A stretch of DNA of 51,154 bases from Bacteroidota bacterium (lineage in GTDB: Bacteria > Bacteroidota > Bacteroidia > Bacteroidales > FEN-979): NCBI GenBank assembly GCA_026391715.1, contig JAPLDO010000049.1:1-51154 (forward strand), read 5' to 3'. A model generated the notes under the pieces. It was not told the DNA's origin, made no database searches, and saw only the letters and a list, made by a program, of their open reading frames with translations. The number at the start of each line of letters is the position of its first letter. Position 1 is the stretch's first letter. Positions 41,414 through 49,937 of this stretch are shown piece after piece. Both the position numbers and the translations under genes were made by a program.

Positions 41414-42202
41414 TTAATATGTAACTATTTTTCCAATCATAATTATTTCGTCATTAACCAATACTTTCCAATAAAACAGACCTATTCCCAACTTTGATGG
41501 TTCCACCATATAAGACTGGCTTTTCCCGATTTCGGGTGAAGAAAATACCGCTTTACCCTTGTTGTTCATAATAATTATGTAAACCTGAACATATTTATCC
41601 CCGCCAGTCCATTTGAACCATATCGGCAAATTCAACTTCGTCTTAACTTCCGAAGCTGGCGAAACCATTCTGACTATGGAGTTTCGGGTAACAGCGCCTA
41701 CTAATAATTCATATTCGATCATCGGCTTATAAATTTCACTGTTAACCGGTATGGCGGCTACTTCCCTTCGGGTTATTGGCGTTATGTCGGCAATTTCCCG
41801 TACTTCTCTTATCCGGTTCATCGCCTGGGAAATCCCGTTCCTGGTTTCCGGTTCCGGTTTAAGATTTCTTTCGCTAACCCGAAGCGTTTTAACGGGATCA
41901 GTATGCAGAAGAAAATAGACAGCCCCGAATGTAATCAGACAAAGAAGCGACGCGGCAACCATAAGCCTTGTGAACCTCCACCTGATTAAGTATGGTTTAC
42001 CTGCAATGTTTTTTATCTTTCGCATCAGTTCGATGGTTTCTTTATCTTCCATAAAACGGTTTAATCGGGTATCAATGAGCAATTCCTTGCGAAGCATCGA
42101 ATTTCGCCCAAGATTTGTCATAAATATTTTTTTCTCACTTTCATTCAGATCGTCCTCGCTATAGCGATCAATCCAGTTGTTTGTAATTTCTATTTTCATC
42201 AT
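41414..42202 (-). CDS. Anti-sigma-like single-pass membrane protein
   Basis: 262 aa. Cytoplasmic N-terminus (about 75 residues) with helical pattern DRYSEDDLNESEKKIF and LLIDTRLNRFMEDKE, similar in style to the FecR-like/zinc-less anti-sigma domains of Bacteroidota. One membrane helix (MVAASLLCLITFGAVYFLL), then a linker and a periplasmic beta-sandwich-like domain of about 90 residues (WFKWTGGDKYVQVYIIIMNN...GIGLFYWKVLV). The start overlaps the end of the sigma gene by 35 bp, a typical sigma/anti-sigma coupling. The role as anti-sigma is inferred from position and topology, since no defined domain can be named. Confidence 0.65.
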   Translation of the reverse strand: MMKIEITNNWIDRYSEDDLNESEKKIFMTNLGRNSMLRKELLIDTRLNRFMEDKETIELMRKIKNIAGKPYLIRWRFTRLMVAASLLCLITFGAVYFLLHTDPVKTLRVSERNLKPEPETRNGISQAMNRIREVREIADITPITRREVAAIPVNSEIYKPMIEYELLVGAVTRNSIVRMVSPASEVKTKLNLPIWFKWTGGDKYVQVYIIIMNNKGKAVFSSPEIGKSQSYMVEPSKLGIGLFYWKVLVNDEIIMIGKIVTY

Positions 42203-42782
42203 AATCTAAAAATTGTTGGTAATCGGGATCATTCATTATGTTTTTTCGCAATAGATTTTTACAGGAGTATTTCCTGGTTTTTACATAAATTTCATCTTTA
42301 TAGTTCATTAACCTGGCAATTTCACGATATGGAACCTTTAAACAATACAATTCAAGTAACCGGCGACACTCCTGCGGCAATTCTGACAGATGTTTAAAAA
42401 ATAACCTCTGGCGCTCAAGGTTTTCTTCCTTTATTTCATCCTCATCAGGTGAATATGAAAAAACCGGCTCATTAACTTCCCAATCCGCCTGATACATTAA
42501 CCGGTATTTGCGTTCAAGTCGCTGAAGCCATAGATTTTTCGAAATGGCAATAAAATAGGTCTTTAAGCTCGAATCCAGTTTGAATGATGGTAATCTTACA
42601 CTCGCAAATAAAACAATCAGGGAATCCTGTAAAATATCTTCAACATCCTGAACATTACCTGAATTTTGTCGTACAAAATGCCTGATGATTGGACCATACT
42701 CATTGTAAAGGAATTGGATGAAATAGTCTTTCTTCTTCCTTAAACCATCCAGAAGTTCCTCATCAGTATAGCGAAGTCTCAT
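42168..42782 (-). CDS. ECF-type RNA polymerase sigma factor
   Basis: 204 aa from the ATG at 42782. Region 2 (FIQFLYNEYGPIIRHFVRQNSG, VEDILQDSLIVLFASVR with the DIxQDxF-like core, FKLDSSLKTYFIAISKNLW) and region 4 (LSELPQECRRLLELYCLKVPYREIARLMNYKDE with an HTH). The frame is open a further 29 codons to 42869, but those (MKKLLTIGSPFTKFLIN) are not sigma-like. First of the unit with the membrane anti-sigma-like and CHAT genes. Its targets cannot be told; autoregulation is likely for this class. Confidence 0.85.
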   Translation of the reverse strand: MRLRYTDEELLDGLRKKKDYFIQFLYNEYGPIIRHFVRQNSGNVQDVEDILQDSLIVLFASVRLPSFKLDSSLKTYFIAISKNLWLQRLERKYRLMYQADWEVNEPVFSYSPDEDEIKEENLERQRLFFKHLSELPQECRRLLELYCLKVPYREIARLMNYKDEIYVKTRKYSCKNLLRKNIMNDPDYQQFLDYDENRNYKQLD

Positions 42783-43171
42783 ACAAAGAAATTTATGGTT
42801 AATCAGGAATTTTGTAAAAGGTGAACCAATTGTTAATAACTTTTTCATAAAAGTTTCCATCCTATACAAAATCCAAAACCTTAAACACTCAATATCTTAT
42901 AGTTAAATCCGATAAATGAGATATTAACATCATTGCATGAAATCGCGTAATTCATTAACAAAAGGGCTTATTTCAGCGGTTAGCAACCCAAAAAAAGAGT
43001 AACCAAAATGTAGAAGAGGCAAAAAAAAAGACTGGCTACCCAGTCTTTTTTTCCCAATAGAGATTCTTACAGATAATGATTTACAATAAAATACAGGTTT
43101 GATATGTGAAGGTTTGAATAATTACCGTAATTTTATAGCTGAAATAAAAAAAACGCAAATATCTTACCCGT
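42783..43171. other. Divergent intergenic region with an isolated terminator-like hairpin and micro-ORF
   Basis: About 390 bp between the sigma gene (left) and the YD-repeat-like gene (right). It holds a strong hairpin with flanking A and T tracts (43021-43053) that ends no known gene, and on the plus strand a 21-codon ORF starting ATG at 42937 (MKSRNSLTKGLISAVSNPKKE), 20 bp after which come more A-rich bases and the hairpin. No TAnnTTTG box is exact here (TAATTTTA near 43130 and a TACATTTTG near 43005 on the minus strand are close). Confidence 0.5.
43021..43053. terminator. Bidirectional intrinsic terminator in a divergent region
   Basis: A-run, then AAAGACTGG pairing with CCAGTCTTT around a 4-nt loop, then a T-run of eight. 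It would work on both strands. It lies between two divergent genes, so on the plus strand it would end a transcript from the small 42937 ORF region, and on the minus strand a transcript from near 43130. Confidence 0.8.
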
Positions 43172-43879
43172 ATGGTCAAAAAAACCAAAAGCATTGCCGT
43201 CACCCGGTTTGATTACATTATAAAAAATCTAATGGATGAGGAATTGGATATTCAGGGTAATTTGAACCTTTACTCCGAATTTGACCCCGCAGGCAAACCG
43301 CTCAAGGAGATCAGATATACGCAGGATGGCGCATTCGAGGAAATGATTGGTTACGAATATGATGAATTGGGCAGGCTCAAACGGGAATCCTATTTTCCCG
43401 AAGAAAACGAACTTGCCGAAGAGGTGGTTTACACCAATAGCGATTCAGGCAAAATTATACAGGCTTTGAAGAATTATCAGGATGGATCGGTTGATACGAT
43501 TGATTATTTTTACAATGACGCAGGCCGCCTGATAAGGAAGGTTGTTACTAACGATGAAAATGAAATTGAACAAACGGAAATTTTCTCTTATGAAAACGAA
43601 ACCCTGATTAATCACGAAACTTTTGACGGGGATGGAAATTTAATTGCAATTCCTTCAACTGGTTCAACTTCCTCCAATCAGTCGCGTATCACTACTAACG
43701 AATCCGGTCAGGAGATATCAGAAGAGGAACTTGATGAAAATGGAGAAGTCATTATGTCTATTAAACGAAATTATAATAACGACGGGCAACCCGATGAAGT
43801 GGAAGTTTTTATTGACGGACAGGGAAGAATGATAAGCAGGCATTATATTTTAAAATATGAATATACTTATTTTGATTAA
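43172..43879 (+). CDS. YD/RHS-repeat-like protein, not exported
   Basis: 235 aa. Made of repeats of about 20 residues with the pattern YxYDExGRLxxExxF (for example GYEYDELGRLKRESYF, YFYNDAGRLIRKVV, FSYENETLINHETF), as in YD/RHS repeats that build beta shells, but it has no signal peptide and no toxin-like end. Acidic overall. Function not recognised. Divergent from the sigma/CHAT unit, followed 20 bp later by a lipoprotein gene. Confidence 0.55.
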   Translation: MVKKTKSIAVTRFDYIIKNLMDEELDIQGNLNLYSEFDPAGKPLKEIRYTQDGAFEEMIGYEYDELGRLKRESYFPEENELAEEVVYTNSDSGKIIQALKNYQDGSVDTIDYFYNDAGRLIRKVVTNDENEIEQTEIFSYENETLINHETFDGDGNLIAIPSTGSTSSNQSRITTNESGQEISEEELDENGEVIMSIKRNYNNDGQPDEVEVFIDGQGRMISRHYILKYEYTYFD

Positions 43880-43899
43880 ACAACCTTAGAATAATCCAC

Positions 43900-44886
43900 A
43901 TGAAAAACCACCCAGCCATCATTCTATTCTCAGCTTTGATCATTTTAACGTCAAGCTGTAAGAAGAAATCATTTGATCCGATGACTAAAAGTCAGGGGGA
44001 TTTTATCGGAACCTGGACGGGGACGCTTACGACATTTAAAAACAACAAGCAAATGAAGGAAACCGGCAATTTTCTGATTTTTCCTGAAGAGGGAGGAACA
44101 TTGCTCGGCGGCATCATCTATCTTAGTGAAACGAGGGTGTTCAGGCAATTTCAATTCCAGAACGGCACGCTTTATTTCAAGGTTTTCAATACCGATCCTT
44201 CCAGCCCTGTCTGTCAAAACTGGAATCTGAGTGGTTATGCTTCATTTATTGACGAGATTACCATGGATATCCGCATTTCCGGAAATGAATGTGGAAATCC
44301 CGGAAGCGAATATGTTGACTGGAGCGGAACGCTCGTTCAATCACCGGCAACAAAAGACACGCTTCCATGTTTCACTTTTGCCAAAGCCACTAATAACTGG
44401 ACTTATCAGGTCATTAAAAAAAGTGGGGATACATGCCAGATTCAGAAACTTATTGCCCAAAAAACAGGAGACTATTTTTTTACCGGCGAATCAACACATT
44501 CCTGCGGGTGGACAAATCAGAATATTCCGCTTAAATGGAATCTGACGCCTGCGGAGTTTCTAATACAGGATGATGCAACTATCAGTATTCATCCAATAAG
44601 CATTCCAATTTATGCAAAACCGGGTGTTGTTTATAAGACCAATCTCAATCAGGATACTGTTACTTTAACCCTTTTATATACCGATGTGGTTGTTACTACC
44701 GCAATCGGCGACTTTATATGTAATCAGTACATATACACCGAACCTGTTGCTGCCGTTCAGGGTAAAATCACACGATCGGCTTATCTCTGGTTAAATTTTC
44801 ATAACGGGATTATCCAGCAGTTGGTGGTGAATCCAGTAAATGATCCGGATATCAAAATGCAGATACTTACTGCAAAGAATTTCTGA
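43900..44886 (+). CDS. Lipoprotein of unknown function
   Basis: 328 aa. Lipobox LILTSSC with Cys at about residue 20, followed by KKK. The mature part is beta-rich with a lipocalin/avidin-like start (GDFIGTWTGTLTTF, then GNFLIFPEEGGTLLGGIIY). Later Cys residues (CGNPGS, CGWTN) could form disulfides. No known family. Lies 20 bp after the YD-repeat-like gene, with which it is probably co-transcribed. Ends 5 bp before the convergent urocanase gene. Confidence 0.6.
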   Translation: MKNHPAIILFSALIILTSSCKKKSFDPMTKSQGDFIGTWTGTLTTFKNNKQMKETGNFLIFPEEGGTLLGGIIYLSETRVFRQFQFQNGTLYFKVFNTDPSSPVCQNWNLSGYASFIDEITMDIRISGNECGNPGSEYVDWSGTLVQSPATKDTLPCFTFAKATNNWTYQVIKKSGDTCQIQKLIAQKTGDYFFTGESTHSCGWTNQNIPLKWNLTPAEFLIQDDATISIHPISIPIYAKPGVVYKTNLNQDTVTLTLLYTDVVVTTAIGDFICNQYIYTEPVAAVQGKITRSAYLWLNFHNGIIQQLVVNPVNDPDIKMQILTAKNF

Positions 44887-44891
44887 TAAAA

Positions 44892-46910
44892 TTAAAAAAT
44901 ATCGTTTATCAGGGCGTCGTCTACCAGGTTTGGCAGGGTAATTCTGAGTTTGCGTTCTGCCTGCATAGCTCTCCTGATGGCAAAAATCGCTTCGTCATTC
45001 CGCGCCCATGCTCTTCTTGCAATACCGTTATTGACATCCCAGTGAAGCATCATTTTTAACCGTCGGGCAGCATCTGCCGACCCATCGAGAACCATCCCGA
45101 AGCCACCGTTTATAACCTCGCCCCAGCCAACGCCGCCGCCGTTATGAATGGAAACCCAGGTAGCGCCGCGGAAACTATCGCCGATTACGTTTTGAATAGC
45201 CATATCCGCTGTAAATGCCGATCCATCATAAATATTGGATGTTTCACGAAAAGGCGAGTCGGTTCCTGAAACATCATGATGGTCTCTGCCAAGAACAATT
45301 GGCGCCGATATCATGCCTGAATTAATTGCGTCGTTAAAAGCGGCGGCTATTTCGGTACGACCCTCGCAATCGGCATAGAGAATCCGCGCCTGAGAACCAA
45401 CCACCAGTTTGTTTTTACCAGCCTCCCGAATCCAGTGGATATTATCGCGCATTTGCAACTCAATTTCCTTTGGCGAACCGGCTGCAATTTTCTGAAGAAC
45501 TTCGGTAGCAATTCTATCGGTGATCTCAAGGTCTTCGGGTTTACAGGAAGTACAAACCCAGCGGAACGGACCGAAACCGTAATCGAAAAATAACGGACCC
45601 ATTATATCCTGAATATAGGAGGGGTAAATGAATGATCCATCTGCCTTCATTACTTCAGCCCCGGCGCGGGAAGCTTCAAGTAAAAAAGCATTTCCGTAAT
45701 CCCAGAAATACATACCGTTATCCGACATTTTGTTTATGGCGGCAACATGCCGGCGAAGCGATTCCTGTACTGCTTTTTTAAAACCATCAGGATCCTTTAC
45801 CATCATAATATTTGCCTCTTCATAAGAATATCCAACCGGATAATAGCCTCCCGACCAGGGATTATGAAGCGAGGTTTGGTCTGAACCCAGTTCAATCTGA
45901 AGTTTGTGTTCGGCAAAGTATTCCCAAAGATCAACAATATTCCCCTGAAAAGCCAGCGAAACCGCCTCTTTATTGCTTATGGCATTCCTTAACCTGATAA
46001 CCAGCTCCTCGGGTTTTGTATATACTTCATCAACCCAGCCTTGTTCGTGCCGTTTTTTCACAACCCTGGGATTGATTTCGGCAATAACGCCAATAGCGCC
46101 TGCAATAACGGCTGCTTTTGCCTGCGCTCCCGACATTCCGCCGAGACCTGAAGAGACAAAGACCGTTCCTGCAATTGCCGCAGAAGTAACTTTTCTAACG
46201 GCATTCAAAATTGTGATGGTTGTTCCGTGAACAATTCCCTGCGGACCGATATACATGTACGAGCCGGCAGTCATCTGTCCGTATTGCGTCACGCCAAGCG
46301 CGTTAAACCGCTCCCAGTCGTCAGGCTTTGAATAGTTGGGAATCATCATTCCATTTGAAACAACAACGCGGGGCGCGTCAGGATGCGATGGAAATAATCC
46401 CATCGGATGACCCGAATACATCACAAGCGTCTGGTCGTCGGTCATGGTGGCGAGGTACTTCATGGTGAGCAGGTACTGCGCCCAGTTTTGAAAAACAGCG
46501 CCATTTCCGCCATAAGTTATCAGCTCATGCGGATGTTGCGCCACCGCCGGATCCAGGTTATTCTGAATCATCAGCATGATTGCGGCAGCTTTTAGCGACC
46601 TGAAAGGATATTGGTAAATATTCCGGGCATATATTGGATATGCCGGACGGAAACGGTACATGTAAATGCGACCAAAACGTTTGAGTTCATCGGCAAATTC
46701 GGGAGCAAGTTCTGCATGATGTTTTTTATCAAAATATCTTAAGGCATTACGCAATGCCAGTTTTTTCTCAGCAGGAGTCAGTATTTCTTTACGAACCGGA
46801 GCATGGTTTGCCTCAACATCATAAGAAACAGGAGACGGAAGTTGGTCGGGAATACCTACCAATATTGCTTTTTTAAAATCTTCTGCTGTCATGGAATTTT
46901 GGTTTTTCAT
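44892..46910 (-). CDS. hutU: Urocanate hydratase
   Basis: 672 aa, the long form common in Bacteroidota. Converts urocanate to imidazolone propionate, second step of histidine breakdown, with tightly bound NAD+. Motifs: ITYGGNGAVFQNWAQY, MYSGHPMGLFPS, QYGQMTAGSYMYIGPQGIVHGT, SSGLGGMSGAQAKAAVIAG (NAD loop) and GFGPFRWVCTSCKPEDL with the catalytic-region Cys. No hutH, hutI or hutG is nearby. It lies 4 bp after an ECF sigma gene, an unusual operon partner. The ATG at 46910 could be replaced by one six codons later. Confidence 0.94.
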   Translation of the reverse strand: MKNQNSMTAEDFKKAILVGIPDQLPSPVSYDVEANHAPVRKEILTPAEKKLALRNALRYFDKKHHAELAPEFADELKRFGRIYMYRFRPAYPIYARNIYQYPFRSLKAAAIMLMIQNNLDPAVAQHPHELITYGGNGAVFQNWAQYLLTMKYLATMTDDQTLVMYSGHPMGLFPSHPDAPRVVVSNGMMIPNYSKPDDWERFNALGVTQYGQMTAGSYMYIGPQGIVHGTTITILNAVRKVTSAAIAGTVFVSSGLGGMSGAQAKAAVIAGAIGVIAEINPRVVKKRHEQGWVDEVYTKPEELVIRLRNAISNKEAVSLAFQGNIVDLWEYFAEHKLQIELGSDQTSLHNPWSGGYYPVGYSYEEANIMMVKDPDGFKKAVQESLRRHVAAINKMSDNGMYFWDYGNAFLLEASRAGAEVMKADGSFIYPSYIQDIMGPLFFDYGFGPFRWVCTSCKPEDLEITDRIATEVLQKIAAGSPKEIELQMRDNIHWIREAGKNKLVVGSQARILYADCEGRTEIAAAFNDAINSGMISAPIVLGRDHHDVSGTDSPFRETSNIYDGSAFTADMAIQNVIGDSFRGATWVSIHNGGGVGWGEVINGGFGMVLDGSADAARRLKMMLHWDVNNGIARRAWARNDEAIFAIRRAMQAERKLRITLPNLVDDALINDIF

Positions 46911-46914
46911 AGTG

Positions 46915-47520
46915 TTAGATCCGTTCCTGGCACGATCGAAGCACCTGATACAGGAACTCCCTTGATCTGAACAATTTGGCTTTTACGGTTCCCAGAGGTA
47001 AGCCGAGTTCACTGGCAATCTCTTCATAAGACCATTCTTTAAAATAGCGCAGTTCTACCAGTTGCCGGTAATGTGGTTTAAGTTTATCAACAACTTCATG
47101 CATGAGTTTGATTTTCTGCTTTTCAATGATTAGTTGCTCCGGGTCCAAACCGTCGAATGGCACATTAAACGGCATTGCCGATCCTTCATCATCCTCAATA
47201 CCCTGATCGGCAAACTGGATTCTTTTACTTTTTCTCAGAAAATCAATGCAGTTGTTGGCGGCGATTTTAAACAACCAGGTACTGAAGGCATAATCGGTTG
47301 TGTAGTTCTTTAAATATTTAAAGGCTTTCCCAAAAGCTTCTATCGTGAGATCCTCAGCGTCGGTAGGATTGCGCGTCATTTTCAGCATGATATAATAGAG
47401 CGTATCCCGGTAGTGGTTTAATAATTCAGCGTAAGCGTGTTGATCGCCATGTTTGAGAGCCCTGATCACCAGCTCGGAATCGCGTTTTGCTTTTGCGGTG
47501 AGATGAGTCTCTACTTCCAT
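46915..47520 (-). CDS. ECF-type RNA polymerase sigma factor
   Basis: 201 aa. Region 2 (HYRDTLYYIMLKMTRNPTDAEDLTIEAFGKAFKYLKNY) and region 4 (LVELRYFKEWSYEEIASELGLPLGTVKAKLFRSREFLYQVL) are complete; typical RpoE-like length. A linker with IEDDEGSAMPFNVPFDGLD joins them. No anti-sigma gene is adjacent. It overlaps the preceding GT2 gene by 10 bp and lies 4 bp before hutU, all read leftward. In many Bacteroidota a GT2 and this sigma factor form a conserved pair. Confidence 0.9.
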   Translation of the reverse strand: MEVETHLTAKAKRDSELVIRALKHGDQHAYAELLNHYRDTLYYIMLKMTRNPTDAEDLTIEAFGKAFKYLKNYTTDYAFSTWLFKIAANNCIDFLRKSKRIQFADQGIEDDEGSAMPFNVPFDGLDPEQLIIEKQKIKLMHEVVDKLKPHYRQLVELRYFKEWSYEEIASELGLPLGTVKAKLFRSREFLYQVLRSCQERI

Positions 47521-48656
47521 CGTACAGGTTTTTTGAATAGGTTGGCTATCATCATTCCGCCGTTCAAAAAAATCAACATGATCTCATAAAACGGCATGAA
47601 AAGAATTAAATCCTTCTCGTGCAACCTGCGCAAGCATTTTGCAAAAACAATGTATTGCGACGCCAGCCGTAAAACCACAAGAGACAGAACAGGGATTAAG
47701 GACCAATTCAACGAAAGTAAAATAATAAACAAAGTATAAAACGAAACGACGCCGAATGCATACATTCCGAGTAAAAATTTATGTGCCGGTTGATAATATG
47801 TGCTGGTTGAAAGGTGCCGCCGCTTCTGGGTAATCCATTGCCCCAGCGAAGTTTTTGGCTCGCTGACGATATAACTTTCAGGATTAATCATAATGGCGGT
47901 ATTCGATCGCTTCGCCACGCGATTAATAAAAAGATCATCATCGCCCGATTTGATCCGGTAATGTGAAATAAACCCTTTGCTTTTGAAAAACAGGCGCTTT
48001 TTGTACGAAAGATTTCTGCCAACTCCCATATATGGAATTCCTGTAAGAGCATAAGAAAGATATTGAATTGCAATGTGAGCAGTATCGAATCGTATAAGTT
48101 TATTGAGCAGCCCTTCCTCGCGAAGGTACGGACCGTAACCTAAAACTATTTCAATATTTGGACGAAAGGCTGATTGCATCCGATCAATCCAATTCTTTGA
48201 TACCGGTTTGCAATCGGCGTCGGTAAGGAGAACCAAATCATGTTTAGCCGATTTAATGCCAATTGACAGCGGAAATTTTTTACCGGAGAAAAAGTTGAGG
48301 TCTTCCTTAATATTGATGGTAGTTAAATGAGGATATTTTTCTTCAAGGTTATTCAGCAGATACTGTGTATCATCATCAGAAGAGTGATTGACGACGAGCG
48401 CCTCGAAGTCGGGATAATCCTGTTCAAGTATCAATGGGAGATTACCTTTAAGTTGATGACAGGCGTTGTGTGCGCAAATCACAACAGAAACCGGAGGCTT
48501 TTTATGGTTTACCCCGACGCTTTCACGATACCCCTTATGCCGTCCCAATCTACTGAAAATAAACCAGTAATAAACCATGTTAAGGATAAAAACGAACCCC
48601 AGCGCCCCGAAAAGCGTCATCGGTATTAATTGCGTATTTAACAGATTATCAAACAT
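47511..48656 (-). CDS. Membrane GT2 family glycosyltransferase
   Basis: 381 aa from the ATG at 48656. N-terminal membrane helix (LFGALGFVFILNMVYYWFIF), GT-A domain (VSVVICAHNACHQLKGNLP, VNHSSDDDTQ, LLTDADCKP with the DxD site, SGDDDLFINRVAK, and QKRRH), then two or three C-terminal membrane helices. This is the plan of processive or polyprenyl-linked GT2 enzymes. A TTG at 48683 in the same frame lies in the -7 box (48681-48688) and cannot be the start. Overlaps the sigma gene by 10 bp. Confidence 0.88.
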   Translation of the reverse strand: MFDNLLNTQLIPMTLFGALGFVFILNMVYYWFIFSRLGRHKGYRESVGVNHKKPPVSVVICAHNACHQLKGNLPLILEQDYPDFEALVVNHSSDDDTQYLLNNLEEKYPHLTTINIKEDLNFFSGKKFPLSIGIKSAKHDLVLLTDADCKPVSKNWIDRMQSAFRPNIEIVLGYGPYLREEGLLNKLIRFDTAHIAIQYLSYALTGIPYMGVGRNLSYKKRLFFKSKGFISHYRIKSGDDDLFINRVAKRSNTAIMINPESYIVSEPKTSLGQWITQKRRHLSTSTYYQPAHKFLLGMYAFGVVSFYTLFIILLSLNWSLIPVLSLVVLRLASQYIVFAKCLRRLHEKDLILFMPFYEIMLIFLNGGMMIANLFKKPVRWK

Positions 48657-48680
48657 CTGATGAGTATTCTTTTTCTGCGT

Positions 48681-48688
48681 CAAAGTTA
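48681..48688 (-). promoter_or_regulatory. -7 box TAACTTTG of the GT2-sigma-hutU run
   Basis: Exact TAnnTTTG on the minus strand, 24 bp before the ATG at 48656. A TTTG (48711-48714) lies 22 bp upstream, slightly longer than the usual spacing. Confidence 0.5.
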
Positions 48689-48732
48689 TTCATTCTGATG
48701 TTACAAAAGTCAAATGTGAATAAAAAGACCTG

Positions 48733-48740
48733 TACCTTTG
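48733..48740 (+). promoter_or_regulatory. -7 box TACCTTTG of tgt
   Basis: Exact TAnnTTTG on the plus strand, 26 bp before the TTG start at 48767. Divergent from the promoter at 48681. No -33 TTTG. Confidence 0.5.
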
Positions 48741-48766
48741 CCGGATAATTTGCAAAAACAGACCTT

Positions 48767-49897
48767 TTGAAATTTGAAATCTCGCACCGTGATGGTGGTT
48801 CATCGGCAAGAGCCGGTTTATTGACGACAGATCACGGAATTATTGAATCTCCGTTTTTCATGCCTGTTGGAACTGCCGGAGCCGTAAAAGCCCTTCATGT
48901 AAACGATCTGAACGCCGAAATCAAGGCGCAGATCATGCTCTCCAATACTTATCATTTATATCTCCGTCCGGGTAGCGATATTGTTGCAAAGGCTGGCGGT
49001 CTTCATAAATTCAATGGGTGGCAAAAGCCAATTCTGACTGACAGCGGCGGATATCAGATATATTCACTTGGCGCCATGCGGAAATTTACCGACGACGGCG
49101 TGATCTTTCAATCGCACATTGATGGCTCGCGCCATGCATTTACTCCCGAAAAGGCTATGGATGTTCAGCGGCAGCTCGGCGCAGATATCATTATGGCGTT
49201 CGATGAATGTACGCCTTACCCTTGCGATGAAGCTTATGCCCGGAAATCGTTGAAACGAACGCACTACTGGCTTAGTCGCTGCATTACTCATTTTAACATA
49301 ACAGATTGTCCTCATGGATACCGTCAAAGCCTTTTCCCGATTGTGCAGGGAAGCGTCTATCCCGGATTGCGGGTTGAATCGGCAAAGTTCATTTCAGATC
49401 AGGGCGCTGAAGGCAATGCCATTGGCGGTCTTTCGGTTGGAGAACCCGCTTCGATGATGTACGAAATGACAGCTCTCGTTTGCGATATACTTCCAAATGA
49501 TAAGCCGCGTTATCTCATGGGCGTTGGAACGCCGGCAAATATCCTCGAAAGCATCGCCGTTGGCGTTGATATGTTCGACTGTGTAATACCCACCCGTAAC
49601 GGGCGAAACGGAATGCTTTTTACCCGGAATGGAATCATCAACATTAAAAATGAAAAGTGGAAGGACGATTTTTCTCCGCTCGAATCAGAGGGCGAAGTTT
49701 TTGCAGACCAGATTTATTCTAAAGCCTTTCTGCGTCACCTTTTTATCTCAAAAGAGATACTGAGCGCCATGATTGCGACCACACACAATCTGGGATTTTA
49801 TATCTGGTTGATGAAAGAAGCAAGAAAAAAGATCATCGAGGGAAATTTTATGGAATGGAAAGAGCGTATGGTGAAGCAATTGATGCAGAGATTGTAG
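48767..49897 (+). CDS. tgt: tRNA-guanine transglycosylase without the zinc cysteines
   Basis: 376 aa. Swaps guanine 34 for preQ1 in tRNAs for Asp, Asn, His and Tyr (queuosine pathway). Seen: FFMPVGTAGAVKAL, D92 of DSGGYQIYSLG, GGLSVGEPASMMYEM, and the nucleophile D271 of FDCVIPTRNGR. In well-studied Tgt a CxCxxC plus His binds zinc just before YSxAYLRHL. Here those three Cys positions read Gly, Val and Asp (ESEGEVFADQIY, residues about 303-316), while the following YSKAFLRHL and the His ligand (H340 in THNLGFY) remain. I believe other Bacteroidota Tgt show the same loss, from memory. The start is a TTG; no ATG fits. Followed 40 bp later by lptG/lptF. Confidence 0.9.
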   Translation: MKFEISHRDGGSSARAGLLTTDHGIIESPFFMPVGTAGAVKALHVNDLNAEIKAQIMLSNTYHLYLRPGSDIVAKAGGLHKFNGWQKPILTDSGGYQIYSLGAMRKFTDDGVIFQSHIDGSRHAFTPEKAMDVQRQLGADIIMAFDECTPYPCDEAYARKSLKRTHYWLSRCITHFNITDCPHGYRQSLFPIVQGSVYPGLRVESAKFISDQGAEGNAIGGLSVGEPASMMYEMTALVCDILPNDKPRYLMGVGTPANILESIAVGVDMFDCVIPTRNGRNGMLFTRNGIINIKNEKWKDDFSPLESEGEVFADQIYSKAFLRHLFISKEILSAMIATTHNLGFYIWLMKEARKKIIEGNFMEWKERMVKQLMQRL

Positions 49898-49937
49898 CTA
49901 GATGGCGAATAACCATTCAAACGAATAGAACATAGAA

